A stretch of 64,000 nucleotides of DNA from Anthonomus grandis grandis (Eukaryota; Arthropoda; Insecta; Coleoptera; Curculionidae): the NCBI RefSeq assembly GCF_022605725.1, contig NC_065551.1:6510001-6574000 (forward strand). The letters run 5' to 3'. Each line of letters opens with the position of its first letter. The stretch's first letter is position 1. Made by a program: the position numbers and the translations under genes. The notes beneath the pieces are model-generated. The model saw only the letters and a list, made by a program, of their open reading frames with translations. It did not search any database and was not told the DNA's origin. Below are positions 58,301-64,000 of the stretch, in pieces.

Positions 58301-60109
58301 ATCTCTTCGATTGCAACAATATACTTTTTCAATCTTGTCTTCAATTTTCCTTGTGCGAACAAGTGCATAGTTAGTGCTTATTTTATGCTCTCTTAACCAT
58401 TCCTCAAATCTTTCTTCGCTGGAAAAATGGAAAGTTGAGGACTCCATTTTGATATCATGACTTACCTGTAAATGAGCTTCAAGTCTTTGATATATGATCA
58501 AGTCTCACAAGAATACTTAGTCTCTTTGCATAAGGGACAAGAAATGTGTGACTTTGGGTTATCTGGGAGCTGCTGCTTATGAATAACTTTAATATGTTTG
58601 TTCTTAGCTGAAATGGAAGAAAACATTTACTGCATAAGTGGCACATATTTTTGTTGATAGTTTAGTCCTGATTCTGATGGTTTTGAGTAGGGCCGTCCAT
58701 CTTTACAGCTAAAATCGCTGAATTGGAATTAATACAGCTTTTCAGGTATTATTTTAAAACACTATAAGCAACAATATGGTCAATATTTCACAAAGAAACA
58801 AGTTCAGTATAATCGCAATAATTGATCAAATTAGTTGGAGCTTTCTTACGAAAGTAAACAACCAACAAACGCAAAAAAAGCGGGAACATTCGTGTCGTTA
58901 TTCTTGTCTTTCACGTCAAACGACCGAATTTTTTTCCGAACATACACGATCACCGGCGGGAATCGGGTGCTTTTTAGTGGCGTTTTTAGTCTCTAAACAT
59001 CTAGGTATATTAATAGACAAAAAATTAAAATGGACACCACACATTCAAAACTTAACATCTAAATTCAAAAGCTTAATTCATACATTTTTCCTTATTAGAA
59101 ATATATTGGGTAAAAAACTTTATTAATGTCCAATCATTTGTGGAATTTCTGATATGCTATGATATAGTGACCTGGGGTGGACTCTACAATAATGCTCTTG
59201 AATCATTAAAAACTGTTCAAATGATAAGAATAATTTATAAAAAAGACAGATTGTGCCCCACTTCTATATACCCCACTCTTATATGATACCAAAAAACTGA
59301 ATATTAGATCTTTATATCTTTAGTCCAGTTGCGTATTCTGGTATAAACTTAAAGATAAAAACTATATAAGTCACCAACATGAAACCAGACAACTAACTGA
59401 AAGATATCTTAATGTACCATAGGACCAAAAATTTTCAATAAGTTGCCGCGGACCATTCGGGATATTACAAATAAAAAAAATTTTAGAACTTTATAAAAGA
59501 TTTATTTATGAAAATTATGATGCCTTACTTGACCTTCTATAAATAACTAATAACGGTTTTCCTTTTCTTCTGAAGTTTTTAATCTATGTGTCTTTTTGGG
59601 GCCCCTAGTAAATATAATTGTGTTGTATAGTAATATAATTAATTTTAAGTTATATACATACAATTTTGTTTACATCTATCCTGTATTAAGCAAGTATTTA
59701 TTGTTGAATAAATTAAATGAAATGAAAATATAGACATTTTAATATTACCTCAACTAAGTAATTTTGAAAGAAATGTATTTATACTTTGGTGAAATGTAGT
59801 TATACTTTTGGATTAGTTGCCTAGTGTAATACAATCTGTAAATTACAAATAAATAAATAAGTTATATATTCTCACAGTTCCAATATTTTAATTACATGTT
59901 TATTTTAGATTTTGGCATTAGGAAACCAATCAGGCAAAGTTTTTGTATGGGATTTGGATGTGCAGGATCCAGCTCATGCCAAGTGCCATACTTTAGCACA
60001 TCCACGATGCACCACCGCTATAAGACAAACAACGTTAAGTCGAAACGCTAATATTCTTCTTTATGTTTGTGATGATGGGACTATATGGAGGTGGGATAAA
60101 ATAGCTTAA
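33027..60109 (+). CDS. esc: Polycomb protein ESC/EED (PRC2 WD40 subunit), nine exons
   Basis: Exons 33027-33095, 33153-33298, 40643-40814, 40871-40952, 41012-41150, 41212-41290, 41380-41570, 49014-49215 and 59909-60109 have GT-AG borders and join in phase to 1,281 nt, 426 residues plus stop. Drosophila ESC and human EED are about 425-441 residues. The protein is the WD40 propeller that holds the EZH2/E(z) methyltransferase and reads H3K27me3 in nuclear PRC2. It resembles EED more than fly ESC in the pieces LKEDHGQPLFG-type and KPGRLEDD. No stop or frameshift is present, so it is probably functional despite introns of 7.3, 7.4 and 10.7 kb full of transposons. Confidence 0.95.
33299..34299. other. 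esc intron 2, unassigned part
   Basis: AT-rich intron sequence with no frame or repeat motif that I can name. Confidence 0.5.
34300..34960 (-). pseudogene. LINE 3' end in esc intron 2
   Basis: On the minus strand RCNLNKIILLPKVNRTLSQQ and LDPKFYNLLPNEIKQVKFLK (34945-34760 region) match the C-terminal segment of the LINE copies elsewhere in this window (compare APKFYNLIPLDIRNLKNKKL at 39950). The rest, down to about 34300, is the AT-rich 3' untranslated part. It is strongly 5'-truncated. Confidence 0.6.
35108..36960 (+). pseudogene. LINE copy in esc intron 2 (RT, 5'-truncated)
   Basis: In order on the + strand: linker and N-terminal RT part (FCNQYFTNVGIEMEKKI, NLKNRSCPGIDGISATLI), then SDKQYGFLPDCSTTDALREL, KAFDTIPHTKLFQA, GVLQGTVLGPFLFIIY, SYADDTALLF, and the C-terminal part to 36850. 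At least four frame changes and stops occur. It ends in an A/T-rich tail near 36960. The aspartates of YADD are present, but the gene is dead. It has the same sense as esc. Confidence 0.8.
37560..37790 (-). pseudogene. LINE fragment in esc intron 2, antisense
   Basis: VSDLRVYFESKLSFSQHIEY and SCSKADKMLGFLKRF match the region just after the reverse transcriptase of Jockey-like LINEs (pattern LGVxxDxxLxFxxHI). The sequence below it to about 37200 ends in TTTATTTATTTATT on the + strand, fitting an antisense LINE tail. Confidence 0.6.
40084..40122. repeat. 16-bp perfect hairpin in a LINE 3' UTR
   Basis: CACGAAAATAGCGTAC (40084-40099) pairs exactly with GTACGCTATTTTCGTG (40107-40122) around a 7-nt loop. 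It lies after the last coding part of the LINE, so in RNA it could be a binding structure for the element's protein. Confidence 0.85.
40318..40347. repeat. (TTA)n LINE tail
   Basis: Ten TTA units following AATAAACT at the end of the LINE. A second simple run, (ATTT)n, is at 40507-40538. Confidence 0.9.
40643..41570 (+). CDS. esc: esc exons 3-7: first half of the propeller
   Basis: These five exons (residues 72-293) carry VGSNRVTVYEC, DENFYTCAWSYE, INELKFHPKDPNLLLSVSKD, FGGVEGHRDEVLSA, MSCGMDHSLKLW and HFPDFSTRDIH, all close to EED. The residues known in human EED as F97 and Y148 of the methyl-lysine cage correspond to phenylalanine in QPLFGAQF and tyrosine in NFYTCAW here, both present. The four introns inside the group are only 56-89 bp, in contrast with the giant ones on either side. 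Confidence 0.95.
41571..43129. other. esc intron 7, unassigned part
   Basis: No gene is recognised. It contains A/T-rich stretches and short GC-richer blocks (42870-42900, 43030-43070) without frames or a clear repeat partner. Confidence 0.5.
43130..43438 (-). pseudogene. LINE RT fragment, antisense in esc intron 7
   Basis: The frame has DPLKYMINLVFNNGIIPFHF and KVSMITPISKK, the segment at the start of the LINE reverse transcriptase domain (pattern PLxxxINxxxxxGxxPxxxKxxxVxPxxKKG). It is isolated and short. Confidence 0.6.
44149..44612 (-). pseudogene. THAP-domain fragment, P-element-like
   Basis: The minus strand reads CCAPECRRNYSKNGPKVHVF, then AIPRNDLVPGKCSKVCELHF, which is a C2CH THAP zinc finger. 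A frame change lies between the halves (about 44500), and the tryptophan region is damaged. The rest, LYLLQALEQSRQEFN and FHNFEEFLLGTLKG, has the look of the segment after THAP in P-type proteins. No nuclease exons follow below 44149, so this is a broken end or an exapted piece. Confidence 0.6.
44715..47990 (-). pseudogene. Near full-length LINE, antisense in esc intron 7
   Basis: In order on the minus strand: ORF1 zinc knuckles (GHLGKYCKEKTCCHRCGGEH, CPNC; 47720-47550). Next comes the apurinic endonuclease (MCLSEHWKSED, GRHGGTAIF, ILGDFN; 47326-46790). RT follows (LKNKNSSEIDEIPTSIIK near 46250, KYADDTNIII near 45585) and then the C-terminus (MCLIY region, KIRNLP-like, ending about 44816). 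The tail is AATAAAG plus (AAT)n at 44716-44745. Many stops interrupt it. Its coding order ORF1-EN-RT is typical of Jockey/CR1-type LINEs. It is the only copy here that keeps the endonuclease. Confidence 0.8.
48317..48430. repeat. (TA)n tract bounded by opposed CACCCTA / AGGGTG ends
   Basis: Long TA runs, broken by two TTCATA units and one GAATA unit, lie between GGGACACCCTATATAT (48339) and TATATAGGGTGTCCC (48430). The flanks are inverted copies of a Tc1/mariner MITE end, one of which starts the MITE at 48431. Confidence 0.85.
48431..48954. mobile_element. Tc1/mariner-type MITE, about 524 bp
   Basis: TAGGGTGTCCCAAAAGTGAT at the left and, in reverse, CAGGGTGTCCCAAAAGTGAT ending 48954 are inverted ends followed by TA. 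The interior has no frame. It lies 59 bp before esc exon 8. Confidence 0.8.
49014..49215 (+). CDS. esc: esc exon 8
   Basis: Residues 293-360: NYVDCVRWFGDFVLSKSCEN, CWKPGRLEDD and YKECEIWFVRFAMDFWQK. The tryptophan-phenylalanine pair in EIWFVRF occupies the place of W364-Y365 of human EED, so the cage tryptophan is kept and the tyrosine is phenylalanine, as in fly ESC. The exon ends CAAAAG|GTCAGT. It is isolated between a 7.4-kb and a 10.7-kb intron. Confidence 0.95.
49449..51849 (-). mobile_element. Tc1/mariner-like element with very long inverted ends
   Basis: CAGGGTGTAACATAAGTGAT at 49449 and its reverse ending 51849 are flanked by TA (49447-49448, 51850-51851). The ends remain alike for about 470 bp, with small gaps, to CACGTCTCGGGCCTC (about 49890) and GAGGCTCGAGACGTG (about 51408). 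A damaged transposase lies between on the minus strand. Confidence 0.9.
50234..51266 (-). pseudogene. Transposase lacking its third catalytic residue
   Basis: MNNAELAQMHFIYGLADGN (from 51246) is a DUF4817-type helix-turn-helix like that at 5162. After a frame change near 51130 the second frame has PQLEEAILQTVEHDPSTS and KFTDEACF with the first aspartate. After another change near 50770 the third has NVWAGIIGDHLIGP and MWFMHDGAPAHF with the second aspartate. Then QQWISILIFWGYLKSLVY shows that the stretch with the SPDLTPLD motif was deleted. It is inactive and probably mobilised only in trans. Confidence 0.85.
51850..53875. other. esc intron 8, unassigned part
   Basis: No clear gene. A frame at 52294-52515 starts with a hydrophobic signal-like stretch (KLLIITLIFFNCFDF) but has no family features and I do not call it. 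The parts 52780-53050 and 53500-53760 are less AT-rich and may be old repeat DNA. Confidence 0.5.
53876..55169 (+). mobile_element. Tc1/mariner-type element, nearly intact
   Basis: AAGGGTGATTCAAATTGAG at 53876 and its reverse ending 55169 form 29-bp inverted ends with one mismatch, flanked by TA on each side (53874-53875 and 55170-55171). The 1.29-kb length is that of a compact autonomous element. The right end joins directly to LINE sequence. Confidence 0.92.
53987..55063 (+). pseudogene. DD41D-type transposase broken by one stop codon
   Basis: ATG at 53987 starts MEQYTTEQRVKIIQAYYENG, followed by two helix-turn-helix parts (SVANIKTPRHARRGRSEHNI; LTYSTTQRILTKDLQLHPYR). Catalytic motifs are TFSDEAHF, QDGATCH and CDLTPLDYFLWGYLK, with 41 residues between the second and third aspartates by my count. 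The frame runs 359 codons to a TAA at 55061 and is interrupted only by TAA at 54725-54727. There WF-stop-QDG would normally read WFQQDG, a single C-to-T change. All else looks sound. Confidence 0.93.
55180..56561 (+). pseudogene. LINE copy in esc intron 8, 5' part
   Basis: The frame TPWITEGIITSIKK and KLEYKTYRNNVHKLITTAKN precede the RT domain. Then follow SPGPDGLTSEMVK, KNQFGFQKK, AVFMDLAKAFDTVPNSRLLH, GVPQGTVLGPLLFILY and LSYADDTVLVF. Stops and frame changes occur near 55665, 55835 and 56000. The frame ends at 56561 where an inverted-repeat element begins, and the LINE resumes at 58979. The part before 55180 is missing or was cut by the Tc1-like element. Confidence 0.8.
56562..58978 (-). 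mobile_element. 2.4-kb inverted-repeat element inserted in the LINE
   Basis: ACTAAAAAGCACCCGATTCC at 56562 and its reverse ending 58978 are perfect 22-bp inverted ends. The element splits the LINE: RT sequence stops on its left and the post-RT motif KHLGILIDKKLKWTPHI resumes on its right. No transposase domain is visible inside. The class is uncertain; the zinc-finger gene it carries is of a kind seen with Mutator-like elements. I found no clear target duplication. Confidence 0.8.
57866..58660 (-). pseudogene. Zinc-finger/FAR1-like gene inside the element
   Basis: On the minus strand an exon after TTTCAG (58610) reads KNKHIKVIHKQQ and ISCPLCKE. After a frame change it reads YQRLEAHLQVSHDI, together a C2H2 finger. 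Then FSSEERFEEWLREHKISTNY and VYCCNRRDFRG give a pattern like the FAR1/FLYWCH-type DNA-binding part used by Mutator-like transposases. Exon 58273-58028 is acidic and ends AA|GTAAGT. A final exon (57979-57866) reads QLTSMMEQINKTNTSKRKMD and ends FPSKKKKEH-stop. The nuclease is missing. Frame damage in the finger suggests a dead or partial gene. Confidence 0.5.
58979..59710 (+). pseudogene. LINE copy in esc intron 8, 3' part
   Basis: KHLGILIDKKLKWTPHIQNL and KSLIHTFFLIRNILGKKL continue the polymerase protein of the LINE at 55180-56561. The rest is broken by stops, and the 3' tail TTGTTGAATAAATTAAATGA ends near 59710. It lies about 200 bp before the last esc exon. Confidence 0.7.
59909..60109 (+). 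CDS. esc: esc exon 9, C-terminus
   Basis: After TTATTTTAG the frame reads ILALGNQSGKVFVWDLDV and ends VCDDGTIWRWDKIA-stop, closing the last propeller blade as in EED. The 3' splice site lies 10.7 kb from the preceding donor. Confidence 0.95.
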   Translation: MLALGNQSGKVFVWDLDVQDPAHAKCHTLAHPRCTTAIRQTTLSRNANILLYVCDDGTIWRWDKIA

Positions 60110-60159
60110 ATTCACTGGAAAATTTAAGTTGTTAGTGTGTAAAAGCAACATCAAAAAAC

Positions 60160-60165
60160 AATAAA
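60160..60165 (+). terminator. esc: Poly(A) signal of esc
   Basis: AATAAA lies 51 bases after the stop codon and is followed by a T-rich stretch, a typical cleavage context. It gives a short 3' UTR of roughly 70-80 bases. Confidence 0.7.
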
Positions 60166-60348
60166 GTTTTTTTATTGTTATTTAGTAAAAACCATAATTT
60201 CATATAATAATTTTAAGGTATACATTTTAAATACATTTTTTATAATAATTGTTTGTTATTTTAATAAAATTAAGTGTAAGAGGCCTGAATTACTTGTTGG
60301 ATAATGGGTGAGACAAACTGTAAGTTGAAAATTATAAAAAAAAGGTAG

Positions 60349-63300
60349 AAAAGTTTATAAAGAACCGGCTGCTCAATATGCGCACAAACCCATTTTTGAA
60401 CACAAAATCGATAGAAAATCCGGTGGCAGAGAGAAAAGACGACCGCAATATATTTTCTCTCGCTTCTTATTAAAGAAACCGCAAGAACAAAGCAGCCGCC
60501 GTACTTCGTTTCTTTGTACCTGCCGGAGATTTAAAGCCTATGACGTAGCCTGAAGGCCTACTCTACTCAGTGTCGTCTCGTACGGGAAGTGAGTTAATCG
60601 TGTTATAAGGCATTTAAAATCTGTTGTGTGTGTTTTTTTTTAAAGTATAATAGTGAAATAGACTATCGTTTTTTTAGTTAGACTATACGATTTTTATTGT
60701 AAAAGGTATGTAAAATTGGTTTAAATTATTCAATTGTCTAATAATTTAAAAAAATAAATGAAAATTAATTACTGTTAAAAATTATATTATTTAAAATATA
60801 CTTTGATTTTAAGTGACAAAATAATAGGTATTTAACTTGTAGGTATATCTGTACAGCCTAGAGTGTGCATGTGTATATAAATTTTTTTACTTTCTATTTT
60901 TTTTTTAGATGTCACCTAAGAAAGTAGGACAAGGACAAATAATTCACAGCCAAGGGAAAGAGATTATTTCTAACGTGGCAGCTTTTATGAAAAAAGAAGC
61001 AGAGCAAGGAATTACTATTCTTTTGAAAAATGTTAGGTAGGTGAACAATATAAATTCATATTTTATTGTAGGATGCTTTCAAATTTTAATTTTTATTGTA
61101 TTGATAACTTACAATAATAGTATATAATTATTTTAGACAACGTACGTTAGCTGCCACTCGAGTATCCCAGTCAACTTACAGAAGAGTGGTCCAAGAGTCA
61201 GAAGATATAGAAAATATACCTTCCTGTTCCTTTACCAGTCCAAGGAAAAAAGGTTAAGAAAATTTCAGAAGATTGGTAACATTACTTTGACCCAAATTAA
61301 AGATATAAAACAAATAGTGTATGATTTCTACATAGTTAAAAAAAAAAGACCTACTCTAAAATGTAAGTACAGTATATTTCAGTCAGTTGTAAAACCCAAG
61401 TAATTTACTTACCCTACATTGCAATATAACACCAGAATATTTTATTATTTAGACAAAAGTGGCACCTGTTAAGTATTTTTTTGGGTTTGACATAAAATAA
61501 CCATATGGAGTATATTTATTTATTTACATTTTTAAATATAAACTTATGTTATTTTCTTTCCAGTAATACTTCAAAAGCTTCTTGATCAGGCTATTATTCA
61601 AGAGCCTATAAGTACACCAACCTTATCAAAATTGTTGAAAAAAATTGGATTTAGGTATGTGTTTAAATTATATTCAATATTTACCTTTTTATATTTACCT
61701 GCTAACCAGTTGACAGTTACCTGAAAAGTTTATCAATAGGAATTTAACTTTACAACCTAGCTGGCCCTAACTGGCCCCCTTGGCTAACAAGCCTAGCCCT
61801 TATTAGCTGTTGCGTCAAAATTAATTCTAGGGATTATATTTTATTGACTTTATAAAATTGTTATCATTTTTTGGCACATACATAAAATAAAAAGGGTACC
61901 TCTCTAGATATTCTTATTTTGCAGAGTACCTATCCTTTCTTTAATTTATTAAGCTTTTTATTTTATTAAGTTACGTCTTTGCTAATTTTATTTTTAAATA
62001 TCATGAGAACATTGTTTAATCCATTAATATGTTCCTTTAATTACATATAAGTTTTTTTTATATCTATAAAATAAAAGGTCCATCTGGACCAAAACGGAAG
62101 ATAACAGAAAAGCTCTTATGGAATCTTACGACATACGATTGAAAAGGATCAAATATTTAAAGCAAATTTTAAAATATAAAGAGGAAGGCCGTAATATTGT
62201 ATATACTGATGAAAGTTACATACATAGCAGTCATACAACAAAGGACAAAGGGTGGTTGGATGAAAGTCGACATGGAATTAGAAAACTTATTTCCAAAGGA
62301 CAGAGACTGATAATTCTTCATGCTGGAGGAAGAAATGGTTTCGTAAATAATAGATTACTGATTTTTCGCTGATGTAAAATTTTTTAGTTATTTCTATATA
62401 AAGTAAAACCAAAAATGATATTAAAATGTAATACGCAGAAATGATACTCTTAGTTCATTGATTGGATAAGCGGGTACTTATACTTTTCAGTCCCAGTTCC
62501 CTACCCATATTTTCACCTATAATATTTAGTCAACCTTTTACCATTATCAATATTGATATTTTGATAATTTAATACCACACTGACAACTTTATTCGATTAT
62601 TTTAAAATCTTTTATTCTTCTCTTTTTAGGATCAAAAAGCGGAGACTATCATGATGACATGAACCATCACAGCTTCATGAAATGGGCCGAAAATCAGTTT
62701 ATTCCAATTTTACTACCTAATTCCGTTCTAGTATTAGACAATGCAGCTTATCACAATGTGCCTGTAGTCAAGAATGTTACATCTGGAAGTAAAAAGCAGG
62801 AAATAGTTGACTGGCTCAAGGAACGTAATTTTACATTTGATGCAAAACTCACCAAGACAGAGTTATATGAAATAGTGTCTGAAAATAAAAAAAAGTATCC
62901 TGTAAAAACCAAGTTCAACGACCAAATGGAAAAGCATGGACACATTGTGTTACGTTTGCCTCCATACCACCCAGAGCTTAATCCGATAGAATAAATTTGG
63001 GCAACTGTTAAGAATTGGGTGGCAAGCAGAAATTCCACATTTAAATTGGCGGATGTCGAAACTTTGACAAGCCAGAAATTTGCGGAAATTTCGAATGATG
63101 AGTGGATAAATATTTGCAACCATATAGACAACATAGAAAAACAATATTTCGAAAGTCATCACCTTTTTGATGAAGCATTGGATTCTTTAAAATTTACAGT
63201 AAATACAGGCTCATCTGATGAAGAGATCGAATGGTCTTCATCGGATGAATCTGATTTAGGTTGTAATACACTTTCTGATAGTGAATAAAAATATATAAGA

Positions 63301-63811
63301 TGTAAAATAATGAAATAAAACTTTAAGCTTATACCAATTTGTTTCTTTACACAAGTCATTTAAAATACCTAATCCTTAAAAAAAAATGCGAATAAAGAAT
63401 AATTTTCAGCTACCTATTTGAAGTCCTGTTTTAAAAATAATTAGCGAACTGCATCCTCCTGTAAGTAAAACTATTTTTTATTAGATTTTTTATGGGCACA
63501 TCACAATGCTAAAAAATATACATTTAATTTATCTACATTTTTTTAAACGAATCTCGGAGCAATTAAATTCAAATATATGCATTCTTAGTTGGTATTTCAA
63601 CTAAATCAAACGCACTTATAATATCGCTAGCTATACCTACTAAAAATCTAGGGCTATTTAAACTCTAGTACAAATAAATATTAATAATTTCAACAAGTGT
63701 GCCGCCTCCACTGTCTTTAGACCTCGACATAGTCATCTGACCCGATCGACAGAATAACGAGATGCGCGGATTTTGCCGCCTGTTGGTGTCACCGGTTCTT
63801 TATAAACTTTT
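60349..63811 (+). mobile_element. Intron-containing DDE transposon (IS630/Tc1-related)
   Basis: AAAAGTTTATAAAGAACCGG at 60349 and its reverse ending 63811 are 20-bp inverted ends. Both sides have TA-rich flanks, but the target duplication is ambiguous because the ends themselves contain TTTATAAA. Near both ends GC-rich sequence breaks the AT background. The transposase gene on the + strand has several introns. Confidence 0.8.
60909..63287 (+). pseudogene. IS630-like DDE transposase with introns
   Basis: A non-coding first exon ends near 60704 (AAAAG|GTATGT). Coding exons are 60909-61036 (MSPKKVGQGQIIHSQGKE), 61137-61362 (damaged, two frame changes), 61564-61654 and about 62078-62370 (NIVYTDESYIHSSHTTKDKG with the first aspartate). 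The last, 62632-63287, has VLVLDNAAYHNVP with the second aspartate and LPPYHPELNPIE with the glutamate. A TAA at 62992-62994 follows PIE where the family has a hydrophobic residue (one change from TTA). The C-terminus is acidic (SSDEEIEWSSSDESD). The nearest relatives are eukaryotic IS630/Tc1-type nucleases. Confidence 0.75.
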
Positions 63812-64000
63812 ATAACTATAGTGGGAGCAATTTGGTAAGGTTAATACCAAGTATACGCTTGTAAGTTTTTTTTTATGGTAATTGGAAATGCTAGAGTAGC
63901 ATTACAGAAAATTTTGCACATGATTTTTAGAGTTAACCGAAAGGCCAAGTTTTTTACAAAGAGTTGAATGATTTGCATTATACAAATATTTAAATGCAGC

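Noticed and set aside
1..64000. CRISPR arrays, operons or a prokaryotic defence system
   Set aside because: Repeats here are dispersed or inverted transposon ends, no regularly spaced direct-repeat array is present, and genes are spliced.

Overview
The window looks like nuclear DNA of an insect, possibly a beetle or another species with a transposon-rich, AT-rich genome. The evidence is the spliced, low-density gene structure, the families of mobile DNA present, and the one clear host gene. That gene is esc/EED, the WD40 subunit of Polycomb repressive complex 2. It lies on the + strand and can be rebuilt as nine exons (33027-60109) with an open frame of 426 codons. Almost everything else is mobile DNA in various stages of decay.

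Region by region. 1-1043 is the 5' end of a minus-strand LTR retrotransposon. 1320-3571 is a broken piggyBac element. 3765-5600 is a Tc1/mariner-type element whose transposase frame looks intact once a 60-nt in-frame intron is recognised. 5640-16138 is a minus-strand P element with a THAP domain. One P-element intron contains a MITE that was hit by a piggyBac element (7437-13589), which was in turn hit by a PIF/Harbinger element (8800-12326). 16276-16504 is a second copy of that MITE. 17330-20507 is a truncated Gypsy-type element. 21410-25625 holds non-autonomous inverted-repeat elements, including a hAT-type MITE with a perfect 8-bp target duplication and a foldback with a hammerhead-like motif. 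26374-28503 is a third piggyBac relic. 28504-30215 is a decayed Gypsy element carrying a Poa1p-like macro domain and a CCCH finger. 30437-31375 is a LINE fragment, followed by a second, opposite copy (31455-32506) of the 1,052-bp element at 21410.

From 32.9 kb to 60.2 kb lies esc/EED. Its three large introns (about 7.3, 7.4 and 10.7 kb) carry LINE copies in both orientations, a THAP fragment, MITEs, two further Tc1/mariner-like elements (49449-51849 and 53876-55169), and a 2.4-kb inverted-repeat element (56562-58978) that carries zinc-finger coding exons. Downstream, 60349-63811 is an intron-containing DDE transposon distantly like IS630/Tc1.

The mobile genes do not form a pathway. The value of the window is as a layered record of insertions, from which relative ages can be read, and as a case of an essential chromatin gene that carries this load in its introns. 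I found no CRISPR array, bacterial operon, rRNA or convincing tRNA. Domain names come from reading motifs, without database searches.
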